A stretch of 64,000 nucleotides of DNA, from assembly GCA_946811695.1 (NCBI GenBank), contig OX328124.1, forward strand, positions 29,878,148 to 29,942,147. The letters run 5' to 3'. Of this stretch, positions 21,766 to 33,199 are shown in pieces. The notes under the pieces are model-generated. The model did no database searches. It saw nothing but the letters and a program-made list of their open reading frames with translations, and had not been told where the DNA came from. The number at the start of each line of letters is the position of its first letter. The stretch's first letter is position 1. The translations under genes and the position numbers were made by a program. This DNA is from Gonocerus acuteangulatus (taxonomy: Eukaryota; Arthropoda; Insecta; Hemiptera; Coreidae).

Positions 21766-23635
21766 CAAACAACATTTATATCACAATTATCTGTATCTTA
21801 GACCCCTAAATACATTAAAGGTTTGCAGGAAACGTATAACAAATTGAATCTGGCTGATTTTTGACCACATTTCTGTGGTCTTCCGTTATTACCCAAGTAT
21901 TAATATTTTATTAATTCCATATTAATGAATAAAATGTAAAGAAAAAAAAGAGAGAAAAAAAACTAACAAACATTTTCCTACAAGTTTATTAATTGAAATC
22001 AGATTATTATAATTATACCATACAAATAATGGTTAAAACGTCGTTTGAATTGATTTAAAGAAGAACTACCTTCATTGCAATGTTGTGAGAGGACATTAAA
22101 ATACCTTTTTGAACTACGCAAGCACGCGAACATCTAAGTTTAATCCCTCTATAATCTTTAATAGAAACTTATCTGACATCATATAAAATGCCTGAATCTA
22201 TCTACACTCATACTACCTTTAGATTCTAATACGTGGACTAAGTACCTAACCAGATTGTAATTCGTTAAAAAATATAACTGACCTTCCAAACACGAAACCA
22301 TGTTGCTTGTCAGATAAATGGTTGTTTATCGTCGGACCGTGGAGGTTACCTAGATTTTTAGGATACGGCCATAATAGTTAAATAAACTGAATTTTTAATT
22401 AGGAAATGAGCTTTTGTTTATCGGTTTGATTCCCAAGGCTTTGTCAGGGATATGAAAGAAAAATATACAAAATAATTAATAATGACAAATATGAATAACA
22501 GCCAATGAATAAATTCATGATGAATACATTTATGCTGTTTCAATGGGGGAGTTCGTTAAGTACATTGTTCTCCAACATTTTAAATATAGCGGAAAGATCA
22601 GATATTGTAAAAATGTTTTCCTCAGTCGAGCCCCCGTTATTTTTTGGAATGGTAGATTCGAAATCATTTTTCCATTTTGTTGGTTATACTCCGGGCTAAA
22701 GGGACTGGTTTAATATAACTTTTAGAGGCTGGCAAAGGAACTCGCGGCTCTGTAACATTAATAACTGAGAGGTTCCATCATTTCCTGGACCGAAATTAAT
22801 ATTTGAATCACCAAATACCTCAAGGATTTCATACTGTCTCTTCGGATAAAGCTATCAAGCCGAGTGCTTGGTTACGAAAGAGGTTCAATATTATTAAGTG
22901 TGTAGTTTTCTGCCTTAGTTTCATTTTTTTTTTTTTAAAGAATGTTTAACTATGATACTGTAGTTCTAAAGCTTACCGCTTAGAAAGAATTTAAGGCTAT
23001 GCTGGCTATTTGACCATTAAGTTTGAGGATTCGAAATAGAGCATTGAGGTTAAGATTATCTATGAGTTGAATAAGCTAGACTACTGTAAGGGAGTGGATA
23101 AATGGAGCTGTGTAAGTGGATTGAAAGTAATTAGACCGTTTGGTGTCGGTGGCTGGAGTCTGTAACTGGATTAGGTGGCCACAGATCAGATTGAAGCTTC
23201 CCAATCCTCATTCCCACTCTGATTAATCATTCGCTCTGTTTCAATATTCCCTTCTCTCCTTCATTCATCATTCGGCCTCACATGCTTATCGTCAATTCCT
23301 CTCTAATTATCAGCAAAGTTGCCTTTCCACCACCCGCCATTTCCTTCATAACTCACATTTACAATCCTCTTTCAGATCATTCATTCACTATAATATATTT
23401 GGTCCAATTGCCATTATTGGCTTGATTAACTACTTATTTGTGCCCTTAAGTTTCTATCGGATTAATGCTACTTTCATTTTTCAAAATAATAAATTCCTCT
23501 AAATTCAATAAATAAGTTTTATCTCTTTTATTATGTCGTTTTGGCAAAGTTCAGATTTGTCTCTTGATAGGCATTGATAAAGAGCGGATCTGATCTGCTA
23601 TTCATACAAATTTTCTCTCTGTTCAATGTTGGCCA
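21766..23635. other. No recognisable gene
   Basis: AT-rich. A frame at 22505-22699 and others nearby are unremarkable. The pyrimidine-rich block at 23200-23300 has no repeats I could pair. Confidence 0.35.
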
Positions 23636-23639
23636 TGCT

Positions 23640-23825
23640 CTGGCATTAGTGACATTTAGACACGAAAAGAAATCTCGAGCTGGGGATAGGGGTTCGAGTC
23701 CCAACTGCGGCAGGAATTTTCTTATGTCACTGCTCGTTGAGAAAATTCCCCGCTGCACCATGGGCGTCGGCGCTAATGGCCCAGACGTCGTACAGTGGTG
23801 CCAAAGGACACTTAGTTTTTCTAAA
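23640..23825 (+). mobile_element. SINE-C relic
   Basis: B box GGGTTCGAGTCCC (near 23691), then GGCAGGAATTTTCTTATGTC, CTCGTTGAGAAAATTCCCCG, CTGCACCATGGGCGTCGGCG, CTAATGGCC: the SINE-C order. The A box and poly(A) are gone. Overlapping open frames on both strands here are by-products of this repeat. Confidence 0.65.
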
Positions 23826-23829
23826 AAGG

Positions 23830-24489
23830 CTACAGACTCAAATTCGTAACCGATTTCAATAAACTTTTTTTTTTTTAAATGGAAGCTAATAAAATGTAGA
23901 ACAACTTTGTCGAGCAAGCGTTTTGTTTTTTTGGTTCCCCTGTTTATTAAATTACTTGTTAATAATTCACGAACTTTTACAATTGAGCACAAAATAATAT
24001 TTTTTATCTACCTTAATAGCAGCACAGATATCGTTGAAATGAAACATTCAAATCCTGATTAGACTTAAAAATTAAAATACATGTTAAAATCATTTAAAAT
24101 CATATTATTTCAATTAATCTCATTGTTGAATAAGGATAAATTTACGTTTTGAAGATGTCATTCAAGAAGTCTGATCAGGATTTGTATGTTTAATTTTAAC
24201 GATATAAATGCTGATATTAAGTTAGATTTGTGGCAGTCAGAATAATGGAACACGATTGTATCCCGTTTTGTGATATCTTTCAATTCCCCTGCCTTTTATC
24301 GCTTACCAGTTATCCATTAAGCAGGAAGAAGTCCAGATCGTTCTGAAAATAACAACTCTACCAACGCAAATGACCATTTTTATTCGGTGTTAAAAACAGA
24401 CATTGAACCAACTCTGTGAGAAAATTTAAAAATAAAAAAAAATATATGTATAAAAAATTATGTATATTAATTGTGTGTAAAGGCTAAAC
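23830..24489. other. No recognisable feature
   Basis: AT-rich sequence without supported features. Confidence 0.35.
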
Positions 24490-24497
24490 GTTTTAAG

Positions 24498-25495
24498 TAG
24501 TGTTGTGAAAGAGCCTTTAAGGCTAGAAGGCGCGGCTCCTAAAAGCTCGAGCTCTCAGAGCTTGGACAGGGCTCGATAGAAGGCGCGAGCTTTGAAGGCT
24601 CGGCTTGGTAGAAAGCGCGAGCCTTGAAGGCTCGGCTCGATAGAAGGCGCGAGCTTTGAAGCCTTTTACTTTTCATTTCCAAAATGGCGGACGGCGGGCG
24701 AACAGCTGTTTCTTGAAATAAACTTTGGTAGATTCGTCCAAAATTGTTTCCACCACACTGAAATTATTCGCTAGCATTTAAATTTATCATTACTTCGATA
24801 AACTAGATAATATGGATCACTAATTGGTTAAAAATAATAAACTTTTTCTAAAAAATAAATTCTGTTAGACGGTCATGGCAACACTGTCATACTTCTTAAC
24901 TGTATGACACTGTCATACTTTTATCTCCCTTAAATAATAAAAGTCCATACAATTTTTCATGCAGATTTTAATCCATATGAATACAGAATTTTAAAAAATC
25001 AGCTAAATGAGGCACTTTATTTAGCGTAATCATTAACGTTATAAACTGAACTCTGTTGAATTTTAATAAATTACAGATGAAGCAAAATAAGAATTATCAG
25101 AGATAACAGCTAAATTACCTCCCTTTGTAAATAAAGATTCCGTTAAAAATTTATATTTATTATTGTTAAATAAATGGCGAGATATGTCACCCTCAAATCG
25201 AAATGAATAAAATTTAATAATTAAAGAGTAAGTAATTATTGTATATAGATAATCTAGTAAAGCACTTGAAAGGGTTTGGCTATAACCGTGCTTGCCGAAG
25301 CTCTACCTTCCCAGGGCTCCAAGCCCGAACCTTCAAGGCTTGAGGGAGAATCTTGCCGAACCTTCAGGGCTCGATAAGGTTAGGATGGAGCCTCACTCCC
25401 GAGCCTTCATCCAGCCCTCAGAGCTCGGGCTGTAGAGGTTAGGTTCAAGGTTCAGGCCTGAAGCCTTTAGTCAGAGCTCGCTTTTAACAACACTA
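24498..25495. mobile_element. hAT-type non-autonomous element, 998 bp
   Basis: Perfect 8-bp target-site duplication GTTTTAAG (24490-24497, 25496-25503). Ends are TAGTGTTGTGAAAGAGC and, reversed, TAGTGTTGTTAAAAGCGAGC. Both ends carry GC-rich subterminal repeats in an otherwise AT-rich unit: at the left AAGGCGCGAGCTTTGAAGGC-type units with a period near 41 bp (24560-24660), at the right CCGAACCTTC, GAGCCTTCA and AGAGCTCGGGC variants (25280-25480). The middle is AT-rich with no transposase frame. Confidence 0.85.
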
Positions 25496-25503
25496 GTTTT
25501 AAG

Positions 25504-26060
25504 TCCTTACAGTGATCGAATTTTGGATAAAACTGGCTCGGTACACTAAACAAGTTTTAATAGCAAGACGTGTTTTTAACAAATTAATCTTCTCCATTTT
25601 TTTTTTTTTTTTTGCAAAATTAATTACCGTTGCATATCATTCGTTTAAATAAACTGCCTGACAGGTTAAACCCCTCGGATGTTGGGACGTATTGAACGTC
25701 GCTAATTTATATTAATTACTTCCACGGGTATTATTTAACGTCATAAATCATTTTCCTTCATTTTTTACCTTTGTAGGCCATATTTAATTAAGCTCTTTTA
25801 TGCATTGTGATATTCTCTTTTGATGATAATTTGCAATTTTAAAACAAAAACGTTTTGCAGTGCTGAATTCGTTCAATTGAAACTCTCCTAAAATATTCTG
25901 TGGCATGTTTTTTGTCTTCTAAATGCTGAAAGCGAAAATTAAGTCTTTGCACGATCATTGGTATTTTAATATTACGTAAATTGGCTAAGCGCCGACAAGT
26001 TTTTTATTTCAAATCCAAAACGACATAATTAGGCAACTTAATACAATTATTTTCTTGTTG
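25504..26060. other. No recognisable feature
   Basis: A T17 run near 25597 and otherwise ordinary AT-rich sequence. Confidence 0.35.
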
Positions 26061-26075
26061 TTAACTGTGTTATAG

Positions 26076-26264
26076 GAGGCCCGGTGGTCGTGAGTGTTAA
26101 GGCGTGTGCACATAACACCCCCAGCGATTCCTACGGGCGTGGCGGCTTTTCATTAGAAAAAGGAAAAGGCATCAACCCTATCCTAGCTAGAAAGAGCTGG
26201 TAGCCATTAGATAACCCGTCCTAAAATTCTTAGTTAATTATAATGAACGTTAAAATTAAATAAA
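26076..26264 (+). mobile_element. SINE-A with 15-bp TSD
   Basis: TTAACTGTGTTATAG is repeated at 26061-26075 and 26265-26279. The head GGCCCGGTGGTCGTGAGTGT, a weak B box, GGTAGCCATTAGATAACCCG, TCCTAAAATTCTTAG and an AAATTAAATAAA end match SINE-A. Confidence 0.8.
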
Positions 26265-26279
26265 TTAACTGTGTTATAG

Positions 26280-27140
26280 AAATATCATATTCGATTCTCG
26301 GTACTCATTGAGCAAGTAAAATACCAACGAAATCAATAAATGAACTGATTTCGTTTGCAGACCTCAGTTTGTGGTCTTGAATAGTTATAAGCCAAACCTC
26401 GGAATTTGTTGGTGGGTTATAGTCTCTTTCCAATACTCTCCTCTCCCCCCGTTAAATTCCTAACCCCTAAAATAGATTAATATTTTTAGCTATGTTTCGG
26501 ATATTTCTGCAGCTAGCTAGCCTAGCTCCGAGGTATTTTTACAGGTTGACGTTCTTTATCTTCTTAACCCTTTAGAATTAGCGGTATTACCATTTATATC
26601 TCGATCAGGACGTGCTTAAATCTCCCACTCCCACCTTCACTGTGCTGAAATACAATTTCAGCCAAAACATAACGTTAAATAATAAATTATATCGTCAATT
26701 AAAAACTATTTTACATAACTCAACGAAATTTATTGCCAAAGAGATTTAGACAATACACCAGCCCATTATTTTTTCCTACAATAATTTTAATATCTGCCCA
26801 GCAAAATCAGGTTAGTTGGAGTTTAACGACGTCAAGGCTTGTTCTTTGTCATACATATTAATGTCTGCAGCATGCTAATTGAGTAAAAGAGAAAATAAAA
26901 TGTGCCTCAGATATATTTTTGTCAAGATATATCTGCTGCGGGTATTTAAAGATCTGGTACGTAGCCAGAATATTACTCTCACTTTAATTATGTTTTCATT
27001 TGTTAGAAGTCTTATTAACTTTAGTATTTTGATATTTATCTTATTACTAATTAGGTTGTCTAATCAAGCATTATATTGCAGTGTATTGTTGCAAATCTTT
27101 AAATTTTAACTAACGATTAATTACCCTAATAATGTTATTT
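26280..27140. other. No recognisable feature
   Basis: A short open frame at 26879-27109 (hydrophobic) has no recognised relatives. No repeats were paired. Confidence 0.35.
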
Positions 27141-27149
27141 TATTGAGCG

Positions 27150-27265
27150 CGTTTACGCCGTACGGAAGGAAACCCGCTGACACAATCCGGAAGTTTCAGT
27201 ACCTATAGATCAGGAAAATAACGGTAGTTCAAATTAGTATTTATGTGTCTATCCTTGTAGCCATA
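27150..27265 (+). repeat. Dispersed repeat R1, 5' fragment
   Basis: GGAAACCCGCTGACACAATC, CCGGAAGTTTCAG, GAAAATAACGGTAGTTCAAA correspond to 3188-3290. Only this part is kept. Confidence 0.45.
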
Positions 27266-27640
27266 AGTTCTTACAACATCGAAAGTGTTCCTTTAGTTGC
27301 TTTGAACTCTTCTTCGGATTTGTTTTTATGTATTTTCATAGATGGTTGGTTTTGTGATTAATTTTAGCAGTGAATAAATTTGCCAGTAAAACAAGATACG
27401 TAAAATGAGAAACTATTATTGGTGGTTTTTATTATTTATTTATGAATAATAAAAAGTACTAAAATTTGCAAAAATCAATTGCATTTTTTGTTGTTCGTAA
27501 TATTTTTTGTTGTTCGTCCGGCTTAGCGGAAGCCGATTGAACGGGATACGTACTTTCCACTAATGTAAGTTTTCTGTGCCTAAAATCTTACTTATTCTAG
27601 TTTTCAAGTATTTCAAATTACAATAGGAATAGGAACGTTA

Positions 27641-27680
27641 TGAAACCGCGCTAAGGTGACGCAGTTCCTATGAGTCGGAC
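27641..27680 (+). repeat. Short dispersed repeat R2, second copy
   Basis: AAACCGCGCTAAGGTGACGC, AGTTCCTATGAGTCGGAC, then T7. Near-identical to 4541-4580 over about 38 bases. Confidence 0.5.
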
Positions 27681-28103
27681 TTTTTTTATTAAATTACTGC
27701 GAAATAATATATGCTGTCAACGACTTTTTTCAATTTTAAAACGTCTTTAAATAAGTTTGAAGCCTAGTATCCACACTGAGGCTTAAATTAAAGAACGATT
27801 TTCAGGCTTCAAAGAAATTCGGCACTTTGGGCTCATTAGGTGAACTCGGTATTGCAATCGGCACCGCACCCAAGCGTAAACTAACATTTTGTATTCAAGT
27901 GCCTGCCTCGCAAGTTAATTATTATAATAAAATAATAATTCAAATAATTTCCAATAATAATTCAAACTTTGAAGATTCTATATTTTTACTTCATGATGAT
28001 TAGATAGTTAGCCGTCGAGGTGATAAGTAAAGATGGAATGGTTGGGATTCGGCTAAATAAACCTCAATATGATTTTGTTTTAAAAAAATCTATATTTCGG
28101 ACG

Positions 28104-28133
28104 TTTCGGCTACTCATTGGTAGCCTTCGTCAG
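28104..28133 (-). ncRNA. Hammerhead-like motif
   Basis: Identical core and stem to 7524-7553 (CTGACGA, A, GGCTAC/GTAGCC, GAAA). Confidence 0.5.
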
Positions 28134-28605
28134 CTAAAATGACAAAAAAAGAAATTAATACAGAAACAAACAAGAAAAATTTATAATTGTGATAGGTAAC
28201 AGAACTATAGATACAATTTAACTTATAACAGAACATATCGTCTTAAATTCATAGAATGAGTAGAATGAAAAAGAAAATAGGTACAATAATTGATTTTAAT
28301 AGTAATTAGTAACATTAATTGATTTTACAAAGAAATAAGAAAACTATATACCAATGACAAATATAGTAGCTAATAGTAACATTAATTAATTTTACAAAGA
28401 AATAAGATACTACATACCAATGGAAATGCCGAGCGGCAGAGGAAGACCAAGGTTGGCAATTAAGTAACCATTGTGAAAGTGTCTAAGGAAAAAAGGAATC
28501 TGCAAGGGGTATATGTAACTGGAAACAGCAAGAAGTGGGGGAAACGGGCGGTAAGGATCAAACAGATGTTTATGACATTTTATGACAGGAAAGGAGAAAA
28601 AGGTG

Positions 28606-29247
28606 TTAATGGAAGGATACCCAAGGGGCAAGGTAAAAATCTAGGTAGGTGGCCGGGAGAGTATTATTAGAGTACATAGGAGAAATGCCTTGTTGGTCAG
28701 TTTTGTAATTTATATTGTTTTTGTTTAAGTTTATGTGTACACATTCCGAGATCTGTAGTCTTTTTTTGTTTCGTTGTGTAGAAAGAATTTTCGTGTCGTC
28801 GAAGTTAAAAGTGTGTTTTTGTGTAATGGCATGTTTTGCAAGTGCAGATTTATCTATTTCTTTATTAGTGATGGTTCGTTTATGTTGTGTAAGACGTGAG
28901 TGAATGTCATTTATTGTTTCTCCTATGTATACACCATTACAGGAAGGGGTTTGGCAAGGGACTTGGTAAACACAACGGGTTGTATGTTCAAAAGGGATGG
29001 GATCTTTGAGTTTGGTGTAGAGGGTTTTGAGTTTGTTGGTAGTTTTCAATCCAAAATTTAGGGACGGGTAGGATTTTTTTATTGTCTTTGTAAGTTTATC
29101 AGTCAGTCCAGGTGTAAATGGTAGAGATCGGAACATTTGGGAACTGGGAGTTAGGGAAGAATTGGGAGAGATAGTGTTGGAAGGTTGGGATTTTACTTTT
29201 TTAACAAGGGATTTTATGAGGTTGGGGGGAAATTGGTTGCGTGCCAA
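28606..29247 (-). pseudogene. PLE-1 C-terminal protein: RT thumb end and GIY-YIG
   Basis: A 213-codon open frame covering the C-terminal part of a Penelope-like polyprotein. Residues 1-20 (ARNQFPPNLIKSLVKK) continue the RT thumb/linker; residues 93-115 hold the GIY-YIG nuclease start (RCVYQVPCQTPSCNGVYIGE) with Cys residues typical of the Penelope-type domain, followed by conserved Arg and His (SRLTQHK), a KHAITQKHTF block and the C-terminal ISECVHI segment. The reverse transcriptase palm is absent, so this is a 5'-truncated copy. The frame runs on into terminal-repeat sequence past the usual C-terminus. In an active element the nuclease is thought to cut the target for reverse transcription. 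Confidence 0.85.
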
Positions 29248-29883
29248 TATAAAAAAGACTACAGATCTCGGAATGTGTACACATAAACTTAAACAAAAAC
29301 AATATAAATTACAAAACTGACCAACAAGGCATTTCTCCTATGTACTCTAATAATACTCTCCCGGCCACCTACCTAGATTTTTACCTTGCCCCTTGGGTAT
29401 CCTTCCATTAACACCTTTTTCTCCTTTCCTGTCATAAAATGTCATAAACATCTGTTTGATCCTTACCGCCCGTTTCCCCCACTTCTTGCTGTTTCCAGTT
29501 ACATATACCCCTTGCAGATTCCTTTTTTCCTTAGACACTTTCACAATGGTTACTTAATTGCCAACCTTGGTCTTCCTCTGCCGCTCGGCATTTCCATTGG
29601 TATGTAGTATCTTATTTCTTTGTAAAATTAATTAATGTTACTATTAGCTACTATATTTGTCATTGGTATATAGTTTTCTTATTTCTTTGTAAAATCAATT
29701 AATGTTACTAATTACTATTAAAATCAATTATTGTACCTATTTTCTTTTTCATTCTACTCATTCTAAGAATTTAAGACGATATGTTCTGTTATAAGTTAAA
29801 TTGTATCTATAGTTCTGTTACCTATCACAATTATAAATTTTTCTTGTTTGTTTCTGTATTAAATTCTTTTTTTGTCATTTTAG

Positions 29884-29913
29884 CTGACGAAGGCTACCAA
29901 TGGGTAGCCGAAA
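29884..29913 (+). ncRNA. Hammerhead-like motif
   Basis: CTGACGA, A, GGCTAC-CAATGG-GTAGCC, GAAA; only the loop differs from the opposite arm. Confidence 0.5.
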
Positions 29914-30003
29914 CGTCCGAAATATAGATTTTTTTAAAACAAAATCATATTGAGGTTTATTTAGCCGAATCCCAACCATTCCATCTTTACTTATATTTTT
30001 ACT

Positions 30004-32751
30004 GTTGCGGTTAAATTCGTAACCTTAATTATTGTAGGGATTCTAATTTCTTTAGTGATTATTGTCTATTATATTGTTAGTTTTTGTTTATAACTCACCA
30101 ATATTTAAATTTATTATCGAGAGCAACATAATTTCTTTGTTTCACTAATTTTTTGTAGTTAAAAACTGTCAATTTGTCATAGGGACTTAGTTTCTTTCAC
30201 CAATTGTAACATTTATTTGTTTATTGAGTTCCCTGCTTAGAAGTATGTAATGAAACGAATGAATGCGAATATGTTAGGAAAGCGTTCAGCGATTAGAGAA
30301 AAACTTTGTAAGTGATTGATTGAAAGATATACATTGGTTTGTTGTTATGTCCTCACCAGCTCTATAGGATCCTTTGTAAAGCAGCCTGTTAACCAGTTGT
30401 TTACTGGCCACCAGAAGGTTGTGCAATACACCAGACGCAGGTTCATTGCTCTCATCTAGCTCTCCTTATCCTTTCAAATACAAATACAAGATGAACTCAG
30501 TTCGGTCTTTTATTTTATATGTAAATACTACACTAGCAGGATATGCTTAATCTTAGATTATTTCATTGTAACATTTATGTATATTCTGATTTGGATAAGA
30601 TTTCGTAATATTTTTGCACTCAAAACTATTGTTGCTATAACGTTACATTTATCAATGTTTACAATTAAGCAAATATAAATTGACCCTGGATAGAAAAGCA
30701 AGGTTTTTTTTAATGCTAAAATAGCACAAAACCCACTTACCCACTTGCCGTTTATTTATACTTACGAATCCGTTATTTTGATCTCAATGTGCAATCACAA
30801 AACATTCCAGGTTGGTTTTCACTTTTCATTTATACATTAGTGAGACCGCGACAAGGGCGACTCATCGCTTAAAACAATTAAATAAGAATAAACAATATTC
30901 AAGAATTTTTAACAAATTAGTAAGTGGAACAATTAAAAAAATAATTTTCTAGTAGAAATTCCACTGACGATAAAGAAGGTACGAACTACATAGTGGCAGA
31001 TAGGGCAGTCAGTAAACATAATCAGTGACCAACATATTTACTGTTAAAAGTCTGTTTTAGCATCTTCAATGGAATTCACCTGTGATGATTTTTGTTTTTG
31101 TTTTGTTTTGTTTTTTTCTAGAAAATTTATTAAGCTTTTGAATGGCCACCTTTCACTTACGACGAATCCTCATTCGGATCGAGATATTGAAGAAAATATG
31201 TAAAACGTCCGGGACCTCGCCATGTCCGTTAAAAGGTTTTAATTTTTTAGTGCTTCTGCAATCACTGAAATGTATTTCATTTTATAAAATTAGTCTCGTT
31301 AAAGTTTAACAAGAGTTTTTCAGGGTCTAAATAAGTCATTTTCTTCCAGAAACATTTTTAATTCATCCATGAAAGTGTAGAGAACAATTAGAGTTTACCC
31401 CCTGAATTTCAGACTTGAACATATCTGTTGTTTAGGGACCGTTTTAAATGTTGTCGAACCTACATAATAGAAAGATAGTCCTGACGGCGAATTTTTTACA
31501 TAACAATTTTTTTTCCCCCGCTGATTATTTAATTTTTGTTTTTCTTTTCCGTTTATTTTTATTTGCCCCAGAAATACGAAAGGAATGAAAGGAGCCGCGA
31601 TGATAGCTGGCAACATACCTGTCCTTATTTCCTCCTTATGACTCTCCATTTTAGAAATTCTGAACAAATTATGGTCTGAAAGTGATTTTTACTAGTCCTT
31701 GAAGGAATGGTCTTGTCTCGATCCAATGTTCCAGACCTCAGACCTCAGGATGGATGGAGGATCTCCTCCGTTTTCTGAGGAAGAGTATTGGCATTAATTT
31801 TGTTCCTTTTATATATGCTTTCTGCCGGAGGGCTCTTACATGATAAAAGTCAAACTGTTGGTGAGAGTACGGTACAAAAGCTGAAGCGGAGGAGGGGTGG
31901 GTAGTATTGACGTTAAGAGACAAGGCTGAGTGATGGGAACTTCTCCTTTCAAACCAATGACATATGGTGGATGGTTCTGCACCTACCCTTCTAACTTGTA
32001 CCCCTCTTGCTCCTTTATCTTTCGTTTCTTCCATCAGAACTCATCCCCTACTCCTCTCTGCTATCATTCTTATCCCTCTTGTTAATATATCATTTATCAT
32101 TTCACCCATCTCCATTTATCACAGCATCTAGCCAGATTATAGACCGTTTCCGACAACAAATCCGCCTACTGGTGCAAAGCTGTCTACAATTCCTAGACAT
32201 TAACCTGATAAAAATCCGATGAGTTGTTAAAATGTGATAAGATTAGTATATGTTTCAGCATTCGTTCGTATTTACGAATTCATTATAATCACCTCTTAGG
32301 GACATTTGACGACTCTGGCTCGTCATGTACTGGTTTATCAAGCGTTAACGGATGACGACTCAGGCTTGTCGTGTTTTTCTTTTGTCCCTATTGTAGTTCA
32401 AAGAAAAGAAAATTGTCCAAAACAAATTGTCGTTGTGTATTTACACCGTTGTGCAGAGTTTCTCTTATTTTTTTTTTAATCTTAAATAAAAGCCTTATTA
32501 CTTCAGAAAACAAAGAATGACCTGAGGATGATGATGGAAATAATATCAATAAATAATTTAGCTCGCTACGAATATTGTCATAATGAGATTAAGCATAATA
32601 AACACCTCCACACTTATGGAATTATTCTCCTTGACAAGAACTATCGAATATTAAAAAATCTTTTTAGGGTTGGCTTTATGACTGATATAGTGTACCTGTA
32701 TAGTGAACAGTGCTTGAAAAGTAAACATGGAACATTAAGTTGAAGTACTTC
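30004..32751. other. No recognisable gene
   Basis: Open frames at 31395-31667, 31738-32034 (minus) and 32007-32222, 32528-32743 (plus) have no family signature. A GACGACTC.GGCT.GTC word is repeated near 32308 and 32355. No TE ends were paired. Confidence 0.35.
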
Positions 32752-32754
32752 TTC

Positions 32755-33081
32755 ATGTAAAACCCTTATAAAAATGAGTCATGCCTCAAAAGCCTTATAA
32801 TTGTAAAAATGAGTCATTCCTCAAAAGTCTATGTGTAAAAGCCTTATTATTGTAAAAATGAGTCATGCCTCAAAAGTCTATATGTAAAAGCCTTATAATT
32901 GTAAAAATGAGTCATGCCTCAAAAGTCTATGTGTAAAAGCCTTATAATTGTAAAAATGAGTCATGCCTCAAAAGTCTATGTGTAAAAGCCTTATAATTGT
33001 AAAAATGAGTCATGCCTCAAAAGTCTATATGTAAAAGCCTTATAATTGTATAAATTAGTCATGTCTCGAAGGTCTATATTT
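32755..33081. repeat. Tandem repeat, 49-bp unit
   Basis: About six copies of a unit containing AAAAGCCTTATAATTGTAAA, ATGAGTCATGCCTCAAAAG, TCTATGTGT. Unit starts at 32837, 32886, 32935, 32984 and 33033 are exactly 49 bp apart; the outer copies are shortened or diverged. Each unit includes TGAGTCAT, a palindrome-like word. Confidence 0.9.
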
Positions 33082-33109
33082 TAAAAATCGCCATAGGAAA
33101 AATCATTAG

Positions 33110-33112
<3 letters not shown>

Positions 33113-33197
<85 letters not shown>
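33113..33197. repeat. (CT)n microsatellite
   Basis: About 40 CT units with one TTT interruption. Confidence 0.95.

Positions 33198-33199
<2 letters not shown>

Larger units (their letters stand above)
27991..29991 (-). mobile_element. PLE-1 copy with inverted duplicate arm
   Basis: TATATTTTTACT flanks it at 27979-27990 and 29992-30003. The 3' tail is on the left (TCATGATGATTAGATAGTTA), so the element is read on the minus strand. The left arm (about 28033-28765) contains the terminal repeat and the end of the GIY-YIG frame; the right arm (about 29252-29991) is an inverted copy of the same segment. Between them (28766-29251) is the rest of the GIY-YIG region. Thus the 3' part of the element is duplicated head to head, as if reverse transcription restarted in inverse orientation. 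Confidence 0.85.

Noticed and set aside
23531..23992. Overlapping open frames on both strands
   Set aside because: They read through the SINE-C relic and carry no protein signature.
28410..28670. Short frames on both strands in the PLE-1 arms (also 29347-29607, 61483-61692)
   Set aside because: They repeat in each arm because the arm is duplicated; no independent evidence of coding.
32755..33081. CRISPR array
   Set aside because: The 49-bp unit repeats without variable spacers, and the DNA is eukaryotic.
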